Source: Corythucha ciliata
Lineage: Eukaryota > Arthropoda > Insecta > Hemiptera > Tingidae
Direction: 5' to 3'
Assembly (NCBI GenBank): GCA_038030265.1
Contig: CM075943.1
Coordinates: forward strand, 26,040,001 to 26,104,000
Length of the DNA: 64,000 nt
Positions 23,340-34,800 of this stretch are shown here, in pieces. Under the pieces are notes generated by a model. That model worked only from the letters and a program-made list of their open reading frames with translations, had not been told where the DNA came from and made no database searches. Positions within the stretch are counted from its first letter, which is position 1. Each line of letters begins with the position of its first letter. Both the position numbers and the translations under genes were made by a program.

Positions 23340-23880
23340 GGCGTTTATTCTGAATGAGTCACCAGCCGTGACATTTTGTTTTTGGTGCATGCAGCAAAAC
23401 CCGTGAAATTGATTTTTGGGGTGAGCCAGCAGGCAAAGAAATTGATTTTAAGAGAGCCAACCCGGCGAAATTTCATTTCTGAAAAAGGCGAATCCACGAA
23501 AAGTGGTTTTTCGAGTGGGCCAGAACTCCAGAAATTGTTTTTTTTTGGTATACCAATCACGCGAAATTGTTTTTTAGAACGAGCCAATATCGTCGAATGT
23601 GTCATTTTGAGGGTGTGAAATCAGCAAAATGGATTTTTTCGATTTATTAAAGAGCCAAACCGGTGAAAATTCATTTTTTTTAAGGAGACAAAAGCGGCAT
23701 TGGTTCTTGACCGCAAAATTGGGTTCAGCAAACGTCAAACTCGTTAAAGTTGGACTTGGAAAGAGCTGAGTCTACTAACCACCTGTTTTGAAGGATCCCA
23801 AACCGTGGAATTGGATTTTTGAATGGTCAACCAAGCGACACTGTCAAGTCAATCCTGCGGAATTGGCTTTTTGAATGAGC
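23340..23880 (+). repeat. Second degenerate array, ~35-bp units (GAGCCAA...GCGAAATTG...TTTTT)
   Basis: Repeated diverged units combine GAGCCAA, a GCGAAATT-type core and a T run, spaced about 35-45 bp. The left arm of the adjacent element at 23822-24430 contains a unit-like stretch, so array and element overlap. Possible inverted relatives occur at 24.75-24.97 kb. Confidence 0.5.
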
Positions 23881-24430
23881 TAAAAGCCTCCAAAGAGTCG
23901 CTGTGATATTGGTGGGCGGACAAATTGGTGGGTGCGGTAATGGAAGGAATTCCTGCAACCACGTTGCGGACAAATTGGTGGGCGGTCATATTAGTGGATG
24001 GGAAAAATTCCCCCTTCCACCAATATGGCCTGAATCGGCTCCCGACAAAGTGGTGGTGTTGAAAAATAAAACAAAGAATCTCGCTAGGTTTCCGATGTAT
24101 TTAGTTCAGAAAAACCTAGCGAACTTAAAATCACAGTGAACGTGAGTGAGGCACATGCAAACGCAAAACACGGTGGTTCGGTCACACTGGTGGCCCACCA
24201 CATTTCTCCAATACACTACGGACGAATTGGTGGCTTCACCCACCAATATGATCGCCCACCAACTTGTCCGATACACAACGGACATATTGGGGGTGCAGGA
24301 ATTTCTTCCATTACCGCACCCACCAATTTGTCCGCCCACCAATGTGACAGCGACTCTTTGGCGGAGGCTTTTAGCTCATTCAAAGCCAATTCCGCCGGAT
24401 TGACTTGACATTGTCGCGTGGTTGACTATT
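23822..24430. mobile_element. 609-bp element with ~122-bp terminal inverted repeats
   Basis: The left arm 23822-23946 and right arm about 24303-24430 are about 90 percent complementary by eye, starting AATGGTCAACC / AATAGTCAACC and running to GGTGGGTGCGGTAATGG. Inner subrepeats of ACAAATTGGTGGGCGG recur on both sides. There is no transposase frame, so it is non-autonomous; family unknown. Confidence 0.7.
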
Positions 24431-24464
24431 CGAGGAAGTGGGGAGGCTGAAAATAAAGAAATTA

Positions 24465-24635
24465 ATCTTTAAATTAAATACTTACCATTCTGTACTCGTT
24501 GCGTAGACTCCCGGGATAGCTCAGTTGGTTAGAGCACCTGGCGCGAAACTAGGAGGTCGTGGGTTCGAATCCCAGCAAATTTTTTTCTTGGAACTCAAGA
24601 CAAGTACAGAATAGTACTTAGGGCTGCTTAGCCAT
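24465..24635. mobile_element. Second tRNA-like element flanked by inverted repeats
   Basis: The tRNA-like core at about 24510-24577 has D-arm GCTCAGTTGGTTAGAGC, the same anticodon-like stem-loop CCTGGCGCGAAACTAGG as the 2157 copy, and B box GGTTCGAATCC, but its 3' acceptor strand does not pair. Outside, ATACTTACCATTCTGTACT on the left is complementary to AGTACAGAATAGTACTTA on the right. The segment left of the core (24445-24490) is the inverted counterpart of the right arm of the 2-kb element. Confidence 0.6.
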
Positions 24636-25278
24636 GGGCGTAGCCAGCGGGGGCAGGGGTGGGCAGTTGCTCTCCCCTAGAATCAAAAGAGCAGATTTCG
24701 TGGGGCAGCTGCCCACCCCAAAAAATCCCTGATCTGGCTTTCTTGTATTCCTCTCCATAAAACCAATTTTGCGGATTTTTCTCACCAAAAAAAACAACAC
24801 ATTTTCGCTTATCGGTTTCACCAAAAATCAAAAATTCGCTGATGTTTGTTGCTGACAAACCGATTTCGAGGGTCGGCTTAACTTGGAAACCGATTTTTCA
24901 CAATAAAATCCCATTTTCGCAGGTTCGACGCACAAATTTCGGGTGTTTGGCTAGCTCAAATCGTGTTTACCCCGCTGTGCCATCCAGACTCATGGTGGGA
25001 GAGAAAATGCCAGCTAAACATTTAAAGTTTAGCTCCAAAAGTATCACTTTCCGGGGGGGAGGGAGGAGAGAGAAGTTTCAGGTTTTCGACATAAGATCCG
25101 AAATAGGAAGCTACAAACGACAGTTTTCCAGCAGATATTTATTTTTTGACGGATAGTGGCCGTTTCTGTGCAAATTTAGTCTCTGATGACCGTGAATTGA
25201 CGCGATTCTAACCTCCATCTCCTGTTATAAGCCTACAAAAAGGCAATATTGTGCATCTGATATTTTCGCCAGTGAAGC

Positions 25279-25467
25279 TGGCCCATACACGATCAACCAG
25301 GTTGTCTACTTAGTTTACAACATTGCGTGTTGACAACAAAGTTTGCTGTCTGTGGGGAAGTTGGTGGTTGAAATTTTGAAACAACTTCCCCACAGACAGT
25401 CAACTTGGTTGTCAACACGCAACGCTGTAAACAAAGTTGAAAACCCAGGTTGATCGTGTATGGGCCC
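25279..25467. mobile_element. MITE-like element, GGCCCATACACGATCAACC termini
   Basis: The termini GGCCCATACACGATCAACC (left) and its complement ending at about 25467 enclose internal complementary blocks with GACTGTCTGTGGGGAAGTTG. It is a nearly full-length hairpin of about 189 bp with no ORF. Confidence 0.65.
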
Positions 25468-25489
25468 CTTAACATGTGGATGAACGCTA

Positions 25490-26295
25490 TTTCTCAATTT
25501 TAGCCACGAGAATTCCACCAATCAACAACAAACGGTGATAATTTTGCCAATTCGTTTTCCCTGAATTCTAGCCGCAAATTAGTGCTTTTTCCTAATTCTG
25601 CCTTGTGCAATTTTTTCTGTCTTCAAATTTTAGCAGTGAAAAGGTTTACATAATCCGCGTGAGAGCGAATTTCATTAATTTTGACCTGGACGTGGCATCG
25701 CGAAACCTTAAAATGGGAATTTTCCTCAATTTCACGGGCGAACGAACAATTTTCCGCAGTTTTAGCCGTGAATAAGCACTTTTTTCAAAAATGTATGCAC
25801 TAAGTCACGCTCTTTTTCAATTTCACCCGCAAACTTGCCATGTCTATGCATAAAAACGGTCAATTAGCTCTTTCTCGCAATGTTTACCGATGTTTGAGAA
25901 ACCACGAACTGGCGCATTCTCTCAATTTTACCTGCGTGAATGAGCTCCATTTCTCAATTTTAGCTGTGAATTGGCATTTTCCCTCAATTCCAGCCGCAAA
26001 TGAGTGATTTTTCTCAATTCTACATTGAACGAGCCATTTATTTTGTCAATTTTAGCTGTGAAAAGAGTTCTATAAACCGTGAATTTAGCGCATTTTCTTA
26101 GTTCCGCCCCGGACTTTGCATCGCGAAACCGCAAATTGGCGTGTTTTCTTTTCAACCGCGAATAACGAGATTTATTTCTCAAGTTTAACGTGAACCAGCT
26201 CTATTTCTCAATTTTAGCCGTGAATGGGTGTTTTTCCTCAGTTTTAGCCGCAAAATGTCCATTTCTAGATTTCATCCGCGAACGAGAACTTTTTC
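25490..26295 (-). repeat. Degenerate ~30-bp tandem array D (reverse orientation)
   Basis: Diverged units of TCTCAATTTTAGCCGTGAAT and similar, the same family as arrays A, B, C and E. It abuts the MITE at 25279-25467 on the left and a C run (about 26311-26322) on the right. Confidence 0.7.
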
Positions 26296-29244
26296 TCTAG
26301 ACGTGCGCACCCCCCCCCCCCGCCACTGTGGATCCATGCCTATATCTGTAGGCATGGATGGCACTTATAGCTGGCTGCCCACCCCTTTATTACGGGCTGG
26401 CTATACGCCCCTGTGCTTAGCCCTAAAACATGAAGCGCGCCTCGATGGAGTGGTGAATCCATTGCACGCTTCACATCCAGCGAGTCTGGGTTCGGAAACG
26501 GGGCCGTGCACTTCGCAGGCCACGGTGAGTGAGCTGTGTGATTGTGTTTAGCCCACTGAGGGCTAAAAAGCAAACTTAAAAAAATTAAAAATAAAAATGC
26601 CGGAAATCGTCTTTGTTTTTATTTTGTGTTTTGTGATCAATTCGTCAAAACGTATTGATTTTATAGCTACTCGTATAAGCGAAAAATCCGAACCAAACAC
26701 CCAAAAAATGCCCCAATACATATCCTCTGATCGAGCTCATTCTTTACCAAAGTCTTTTCATTCCTGTCTACAAAAACGCTCTGTAGTTACCAATTGTAAA
26801 AAAGAAATCTTACTACGGGGGAACGCTTGACCTCGATGACTCACGATTCACAAAATCTTGAATGAAAGTAGTAAGACTCATTCATCCTCAGAATTACTCA
26901 GCCCACACTACTATACGACCGTTTAAAATTGACGTATTCACACCGGTTGAACAATAATTTTCCATTTTCCTTAGAAGAAACCAATCACCCCCTCCCGCTG
27001 AGTAGCTATTTTCGTTAATGCCAATAAAATTTTATAGATTCGAAAGCAGGATAATAAGAACAGGATGTTGAAGGAATTTAATGGTGGAATGTGCTCCCAA
27101 GGATTAAGTCACGCTAAGAGCTCATAAACCGCGCCGATTCCCCATTCTATCTGGCAAATGCTACTCCCGATGCCACCCAATTAGCACTCGACCTTTTCAG
27201 GTTTTTTGTTTTCATCTTTTCTCCCCGATAGATTTGGATCATTATTATGACACTTAACTCCGCCTCTTTTTAAATGTCATTTACAGTTTTTTTATGAGTG
27301 CCTAATACTCGTAATGGACTTTAGTCGATCTAACGAGCCTCTGGGTTGTGGGTTACTGTGGGAAACGGACGTGTTTATTTTCAGAAGAGCTCAAAACAGC
27401 AAAACAAATCCTGTAGGGAAACAAGTAACAAAAAAAAAAAAAAAAAATCAGGGGGGGGGGGAGGAGTGAACGGTGGGATTAAAATATGCGGAGAGGCCGG
27501 TTAGCTGTTTAGCACACTCACACATCGCAGCGCGGTGTCTTTAAAAGACTACTCGTAGCTGTTGGCGACCGCCAGGAAGGTGCCTCGGTGAAGAGGAACA
27601 CGACTTTTTTGTTTTTTATGCCAACCGTTGAATATTAGCCATTTCCAAGAAATGCCACCCACCATTCAACAGTATTATATAAAGAGGCTCCCAATCTCAG
27701 GGCCACCCGTGTGAACGGTCGCGAATTATTGTGGAGAACCTTTCGGAGCACAGCCTAGGAATTGTCCTTGTTATTAGTCACAACAAAAACCTTGGTAGGT
27801 GAAACAAGGGAGAGGGGGGGGGGACTCCTCCGGATGATTATCTGTGAGATGTTCATTTTAAGGCACATAATCATACCGGTTTCTTGGACAATTTATCGCA
27901 TTCAAAATATATTCCCACAGGAAATCTATAACGAACAATTCGTTTATCCTCCACCCCACCCCTAACGTTTTTTTTAACGAATGTGAGACACTTCTTAGGT
28001 AATTACACACTCGAAACGTAGCGCGATCCCAAATAATCACATAAATTACTTTTCAACCACTTGAGAAGCTCGTCCAATCCACTCTCCACCCCTCAACCCT
28101 TAACCAATAAACTAATAAGTGACTTCTCTCTCGAGGAATGAAAGTGCCCCGAGGCAAGCGAAGCGAAAGAGCCCCTCAGGGTGGTGTAATGTATGCTCTC
28201 GCTACAGGGGTAGGTAACATACTGGAATGCCAACATAAGAAGCAGAACGAGATCTTCATGGGAATTGCCCCGAGGGCAACTTCTGAACCGCATTATTTTT
28301 TAATTGCCTTCCATTATCAGCCTCCTTGTACACGTGGGAGTGAACGGCAATTACTCGTGTCAGGCCGATGTTTAAAAAAACTTGTAGTTCTCGCGTGGCA
28401 TCGAAGAGAAGCCTGAGAATCAAAAATAAATTAGATTTCCGCGAACTACTCCTCCCTACGTCTAATTTTAGGGGGGGTCACTTTTTCCAAAACACGAATC
28501 AAGTGCAACGTACAGCAATGAATCATTGAGTTTCAAAATCACCTCCCCCTCTTCACCAAGAGTAATTGAACGAAATACTTTCAAGCGTCCCCCATCACAA
28601 GATGACTGAAAGTGATGGTGTGGCGGGGGGGGGGGGGTCGATAATGATGAGTTTGTTAGGGACCTGAATCTCGAAATTACCATTTCGAAACGTGTGGTCA
28701 ATTCAGAATTCCTACTTGTTTCTTCCAAACTGGTGGTAAAGGGGGAGGAGAGGCTCTTCAGGCATCTCGTCTACCTGCGCTTTATTGGAATATTCTTCCC
28801 ACTGAACTCGGGGAACTGCGAGGAGAGTCACACACACAGTTGGAGCGGGGGCAGTAGGGGGATGGGGAGGTGAGGAAAAGAATGTAAAGTCGTGATGTGG
28901 AGATCTGCCTCATCCCTGCTCGACGTTGGTTCAGTGATGAGAACTATTCGAACAATGCGAATTACGATTAGTGACGTCAGGCAGGACTGAGTAGTACTCT
29001 ATTTTTTGGGGGCGAGTTTCACAACTCTTTAAGCGCCTTCTAGGGACTTCTGGTCCTGGTCATATATGAGAGCTTTACGACCCCCCTCCCTCCATGCTCA
29101 CGTTTCACGGCAGTCGGACTTGGTCCTCGTCGAAGGGCACTGCGACGGAGGGTGGTCGTTGCTGATGGAGGCGGTTAACACAAAACTTAAGTACCCCTTC
29201 GCACTATAAAGCCGCCTTACACAGCAGACCCTTCGCACTACAAC
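26296..29244. other. Intergenic stretch, no gene recognised
   Basis: Contains a GC-rich block at 26330-26560, a G run at 27450-27459 and another at about 28627-28637, and an A run near 27428-27446. A 77-codon frame at 26597-26830 (+) begins with a hydrophobic stretch but has no further support. Confidence 0.4.
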
Positions 29245-29784
29245 TTAAGGCGGCTTTACACGTTACGATAAATCGTAACGATTTAGTACGGATTGTAACG
29301 ATTTATCGTCGCGTGTAGATGGGAAGTTGTACCGATTTATTGGAGTTGGAATTGGATTGGACGGTTGATGCCGGCCGGCATCAATTTCTGCAGATCGTAG
29401 CGATATATTGGAACGTGTAAACGAGTTCCCGCAAAGTTTGCTCGAATTCGACTTAGTTTGCGTAGGCTATTCCGTATAGAGACCATTTCTTCATCGGTTA
29501 TTCGAACCAGAGACGGTATTTCTAATTCTACATGGTTTTCATTTCTTTTCTAGCGTCGATTCATTTCTTTTCTATTGATCAAGTCGGAGTGCAAACAAAG
29601 TCCTCGGGAGTTTTTAAGTGAATTTATTGAACTTTACCATAGTTTTCCTTGTTTATGGCAAGTTAAATCTAAAGATTATTGCGACAGAAATAAAAAAGAT
29701 TTGGCATATGCCGAGCTTGTTAACAAATTCAAAGAGTTCGATCATTCGGCTGACCGAAATACTGTTGTAAAATTCTTTCAATAA
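29245..29784 (+). pseudogene. Truncated DNA-element remnant encoding a MADF-domain fragment
   Basis: The frame ending at 29784 reads REFLSEFIELYHSFPCLW then KSKDYCDRNKKDLAYAELV, a clear MADF (Myb/SANT-like) N-terminal half, stopping after NTVVK. The usual KINNLR continuation is lost. Upstream 29245-29420 has a GGCGGCTTTACACGTTACGA end and repeated TCGTAACGATTTA palindromes, like a transposon terminus. MADF proteins accompany some DNA transposons, so a broken element is more likely than a host gene. A LINE fragment lies directly downstream on the other strand. Confidence 0.55.
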
Positions 29785-29804
29785 AAGAGTATTGTCCTGT
29801 CCAG

Positions 29805-30515
29805 CAGCCACTGACGGCTCCCCTTTCCCATTGCTACGAAAAACATAAGGTTTTCGTTCGAAGGCGAAGTACGCCGAGCGTCAGGTGTCAAGATCCACAA
29901 CCTATTTCGAACGTCGGAGGACAAACAATGATTTGGATAGCTTCTTGCTCAACATGAGTATACATGCAACTTCCAGTTGAGTGAAGAGTCAATAACGAAG
30001 CCCAGCAACTTCACGGAATTCGAAGTATTCTCCGCTGAACGCCTCAGGCAAAACTCGATTCGCTGAGTCTTACTCTCATCGACATAGAGGTCATTTGCTT
30101 TGCACCATTCACGAACACGTCGCACACAGCCTTTCTCCGCCAGTTTTCCTCGATATGTCATCAGCGTACAGAATACATTTGGAGCGCCCTTGGAATGAGA
30201 AGGGCAAGTTGTTGATGAAAATTAGAACGAGAAGAGGCCCAAGCACCGAACCCTGTGGTACACCCTGAAGAACTGGGATGAATTCAGACATCACCCCGAT
30301 ATACTCGACACACTGGTAGCGTCCCAAAATATAAGAATTTAGAAGAGAAAGAGCTCTACTGTCCAAACCATAAAAACCCAGTTTCTTCGTTAAAAGTTCG
30401 TGGTTAACCGCATCGAATGCCTTGGAGATATCGAACAAGAGGGAGCCCGACCCATCAGCATCCTCCAGAGAATTCACTATCTCCTCAATCAACTGAGTGA
30501 CTGCACCCGGATTTC
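29805..30515 (-). pseudogene. Non-LTR retrotransposon reverse transcriptase fragment (broken)
   Basis: Read on the minus strand, 30515 to 30160 encodes the RT palm: QLIEEIVNSLED, DISKAFDAVNHELL, GVPQGSVLGPLL and catalytic CILYADD. The frame then shifts; 30161 to 29949 continues with VREWCKANDLYVDESKTQRI and a GFVIDSSLNWK block, and decayed similarity (LSKSLFVLRR-type) runs on to about 29805. Both ends are missing; the 5' end is cut by the inverted-repeat element at 30516-30788. It is inactive because of the frameshift and truncations. Confidence 0.75.
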
Positions 30516-30788
30516 ATTCTCGCACCAGGGGCCTTATTCCGAGTTGTCGGGAAAAACTCACATGAGGTGGTTGCTATGGCGAGATAATACTATTTCTGAT
30601 GAAGCGCCCTTGGATACCGCTTGCGTGATTATTTCCCGACAACTCTAACTAGGGCCCCAGGGGCCGTAGTTAGAGTCACGTGAGGTGGTTGCTATGGCGG
30701 GATAGTATTATTTCTGATGTAGCGTCCTTGGATCCCGCTTGCGGCATTTTTTCCCGATTGCTCGGAATAAGGCCCCAGTGCGAGAAAA
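30516..30788. mobile_element. Composite inverted-repeat element (GGGGCCTTATTCCGAG ends)
   Basis: The outer arms TTCTCGCACCAGGGGCC...ATTCCGAG and their complement end near 30788. Each half also contains GAGGTGGTTGCTATGGCG as a direct repeat, and a central palindrome is CTAACTAGGGCCCCAGGGGC. It looks like two related MITEs joined or one internally duplicated. Confidence 0.6.
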
Positions 30789-31090
30789 TTATATAAAAAA
30801 ATCAAATCTGAAGCCTTCAGACCAATATAATTCAGCTGGGATAAAATAGGCCCTGCCTATTTCACCTCGCTTTAAAGAATTTTGAGGCCTCTCCAATTCA
30901 CTATTTCTCCCTCCATAGGACTTCTTCTTGAGTGTGAGGCTAAGGTTTTCGAATGATTTCGTTCAAAATAACGCAATCCTATTCATTAAAATTAGACCAT
31001 ATATAGGCAGACCTTAATTTCGGGATTGTTCTTCTATATTCGGCCATTGGAATGTGTACAGAAAATGTCGTACGATACACGAGCGGAAAC

Positions 31091-31230
31091 AGGGGCCTTA
31101 TTCCCTAACGAAATAGAAACGTTGCTTTGGAAGAAACATTGAAATCTCATTCATGAAATTAAGAAAACTGAACGGAAACATATGATTTTTGAAAAAAGCA
31201 ACGATGAAAAAAGTTAGTGAATCAGGCCCT
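31091..31230. mobile_element. Short MITE-like element
   Basis: AGGGGCCTTATTCCCTAAC at the left end is complementary, with mismatches, to GTTAGTGAATCAGGCCCT at the right. Its ends resemble those of the element at 30516-30788, suggesting a shared family. Confidence 0.5.
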
Positions 31231-31886
31231 AGCTCATTCCGAAGCTCCCCCCCCCCCGCAGTGTCACTAGTGTCCCCAGCATATTTTTTTTGACAGTCAC
31301 TTAAATTAACAATAACACGGAATGTTTGTATTCTGACTAGAAAGTTACAGTTTACTAAATTTTTAACATTAATCAAAATTATTTTGTTATAATTAGGTCA
31401 CAATTGTCGAAAACTGTTAGTTAAAAAACATAAAAGTACAGTTTAAGTATTCAACGAGCAACACAAAAAGTTTCTTTGGTCAAAATCTAAAATGCCTACA
31501 CCCCCTCCCCTCCAACGTATTTTTACGTATTTTGGTAGTTAAAATTCCTGGGGAATCGACCCAGCATAAATCAATAAATAAATTGTGAAAACAAAAGGCA
31601 AGTTAAACGTGCGTGCTAGTGGATTTCTCCACTCAAAATCAACAAACTTTAACGATGATAAAACTCGACGAGAAGCGTAGAAAAATGTATCAAAAATTTA
31701 CAACTCTATCTTCCCAATTTTCCGGAAGAGTTTACTCATGTCATCGCTAGTGTTCGACTGGTCGTTGACTCTATTCGTCAAGAACTGTCACCGATGCCAA
31801 AGTGCACATGATTGGTAGTGGTAGGGCCTTGTTCCTTGGAGGTCTGAAAAATGAAGTCGAAAGGAATTAATTTTTTTAGAGGACTT

Positions 31887-34800
31887 TTATAGTGGATGTA
31901 TGAGGGGCGGAGGGCATACTCCGTCGGAATTTGTGGCTGTCGCGTAGGAAAGCTTTGGTTTTCGAGCCCTGTCCGCTTCGTGTTGAATTATTAGTTGATT
32001 CGTGAGGAATTCCTCCGTTTTCATGTGATCCCGCACACACGGTGGAATGTCCGGAATTAACCATGCCAGTAATGCCACAATGGCAAACACTGCTACCTGG
32101 AATATCCGAACATTGTTAGTTTCACGAATTATAACAGATAGATCGCTACTCACTTGGAAAACGACGAAAAATATGAGTCGCGCAGCGACAACATGCCAAA
32201 ACAGGGTGTCGTCGTTCTTCAACGAAGCAGCGACGTGACGGCACGTAGTGACGTTTCCGTTCGACTCCAAGTTCGGAGCGAATGTCGTAGAGTTGAACAC
32301 ACCGAGGGTGACGTTTAAAAATCCGTCGATATTGTGTTCAGGGTCCAAGGTATATTTGTAGACGAGTTTTGGTATAAGTGTAGATGTGAACGCGATGATC
32401 ATACCCTAGAAACGCCGAAAAATATTCTGAATTACTATAAATGTCCTTGTTAGCTATTTCTAGGTTCTAATTACACCAACCGAATAGACCGAGAACGACA
32501 AACCAATTTGGCAGAGTACTGTCTGTTCTGTACCGATTGCTTAACGGAGCGCTGTTTGGGCTCCCTACCCGGCTGAGCACTCGTTAGGTGTAATTAGACT
32601 TTTAAGGCGGCTTTACATACAAGCTTTAAAATGCTGAGTGCTATGGCCTTCAATCAATCAGAGCGCTCCGATTGGTTGAAGCCCACCGCTCAGCTTTTTA
32701 AAGCTTGCATGTGAAGATGGCTTCAATAGGAAAGGGCAAGTTCAAAAAAACACAGTTTGGGATCGTTCATAGTAGGTGCTCGCATTCCCCGCGATTATCG
32801 GCATTGCCATAAAAAGCTCCCCGCTCGTTTGTATTGCACACAAAAACTTTTGTTCTGAGTTCAACTTTTTATTGCAAGGACAGGTGAAAAGACACAAAGT
32901 GATAGTTCGTCATTTGGCTTTATTCGAGCGAAGAAGCATGTCCAAACTGTCGGTAGCTTCGATCAGCTTACTTTCAGCCCTACAGCCGAGTGTTTCGAAC
33001 GCTTCGCGCATGCATTTTTGCCGAAAATTATCAAATGTCCGACATTTTAAAATCGGCTTACTCGCCACCCTGCTTTTTTTCTTTTTGGGGTTTCTTTTGG
33101 CCACCTGTGGTTCTTCGAAATTGAATTTAACCACCTTAGCTTCTTTTATTTCTTTGAAAGAGACTCGTTTCAAGGGTGATTTCTTTCTATTTCTCGGATC
33201 GTCGTCCAGACTCGGTGTTTTGAGAATGGGAACGGTTTTTGACTCGCTCAGGGAAACAATTTCAATGTCACTCGCCACCGGTGGTGGTGGTGATCCGTCG
33301 GGGCAGCCATCGCGTTTGAGGCGTTGAAGTAGGAGTTCTACGCTGTCGGCCGCTAGGACGAGCGATTGCGACGAACGTTGCTCGTTGTTTATATACTCAT
33401 AGACAACGTAGTCGTCGTCCGTTTCATCTTCGTGCATCGCTTCGCGGCTGTAGCTGAGTGATTTTCCCAGGGATTGAGAACTTTTTTGAAGGGCTTCAGT
33501 TTGTTTTGGAAAGTCGCCTAGTGTCGTCGTCCTCGCTGACAATTTGGTGCGTCGACCGTGAAACAAATCGCCGTCCGATTTACTTGACTTTTTCTTGTTC
33601 TGTTCGACCAAATGACCATCCTTAAAATCGACCTTACAATCGATCAAAGTCTCGATCTCCTCATACATTGTCAATAGCTTTCCACCGATAAACCGACCAA
33701 TCCGCCTGTAAACAACGCCGCTCTTACCGTCACTGCTGTAAATATCGTTCAATTTTCGAATCGTTTTTCGCTCAGATTCACTCATACTATCAACTCCGCA
33801 TTTTTGCCTGAGTAATCTGTCAAAAACTAGCTCGATTTCACCCAGCATGATCTCCTTGACTTGATTCTCGTCCAAAACAAGCGAGCTGTCCAGCAACGCA
33901 AACTCTTCCATCGTTTGAAAAATTATCGTTTTCAAACCGTGCGTCACGTTCAAAAGTTTCAATTGGCGCTCCGCGTTTTTCGTACTTTTAATTATAGGTC
34001 TCACTAGATCACTCGGCTCTGATGTGCACGGCTCGGGTGAATTGGATTTTTTCTCGCGAAACGAGACTCGGTGTTTCGCTTTTTTCTGCGATCGACTCGG
34101 CGGGTTCTGCTTTAGTAGAGACTCGAAGGTTAAAATACGAAAATCGACGTTGTCCCGGTATAGTTTCTGACAGATTATGCAAGCGCGTGAACACTCGCCG
34201 GCGTCTTTCTTCACATAGACGGACTTAGCCGGGAGGAGTAAGTGTTGCACCTCCGCAAATGTTTCTTTGACGTTGGACGGCCCGTCTTGAAATGAGACGT
34301 GTTTTACGATGTTGTTGTGACGTTTAATTGAGTCGACGCTGATTTCGGCTGCATTTTCGTCATCGTTCGCTAGAATAATATGGTAGTGACTAGGGATAGA
34401 ATTGAACCGAAATGGATCTTTTTCGGCGGACTTGGATTTGTTTCCGAGCACCATGACTTGAAAAAAAGGGAAGCGAATGTTACGTGAGCTAATTAAGTTT
34501 GTTCGTTATGATAACGAAAACATGTGATTTCCTTACGTTACGGTGCGTGAGAACACAGAATCAGGGAGATGAAAAAATCTCTCATCAAAATGAGAACAGT
34601 GCAACGAGAAGAGTAAGAGGCCGTAGAAAGAGGACTTTGTCCTGTTATCCCAAGGATCAAAATTGCTGGGGAGGGGGCTGACTCCAGAGAACTCAGGAAC
34701 GTGAAGGTAGCCAGGGATGCCACGGCACACAGTGGTTGGAAACCGCCAAATTCCGGAAAAAACCCTAGGCGCGCACCAATTCTTGGAAAATATTTCCATT

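Noticed and set aside
32776..33327. 183-codon + strand frame
   Set aside because: Antisense to the 3' part of the 514-aa gene, whose frame is longer and has a proper start and poly(A) signal.
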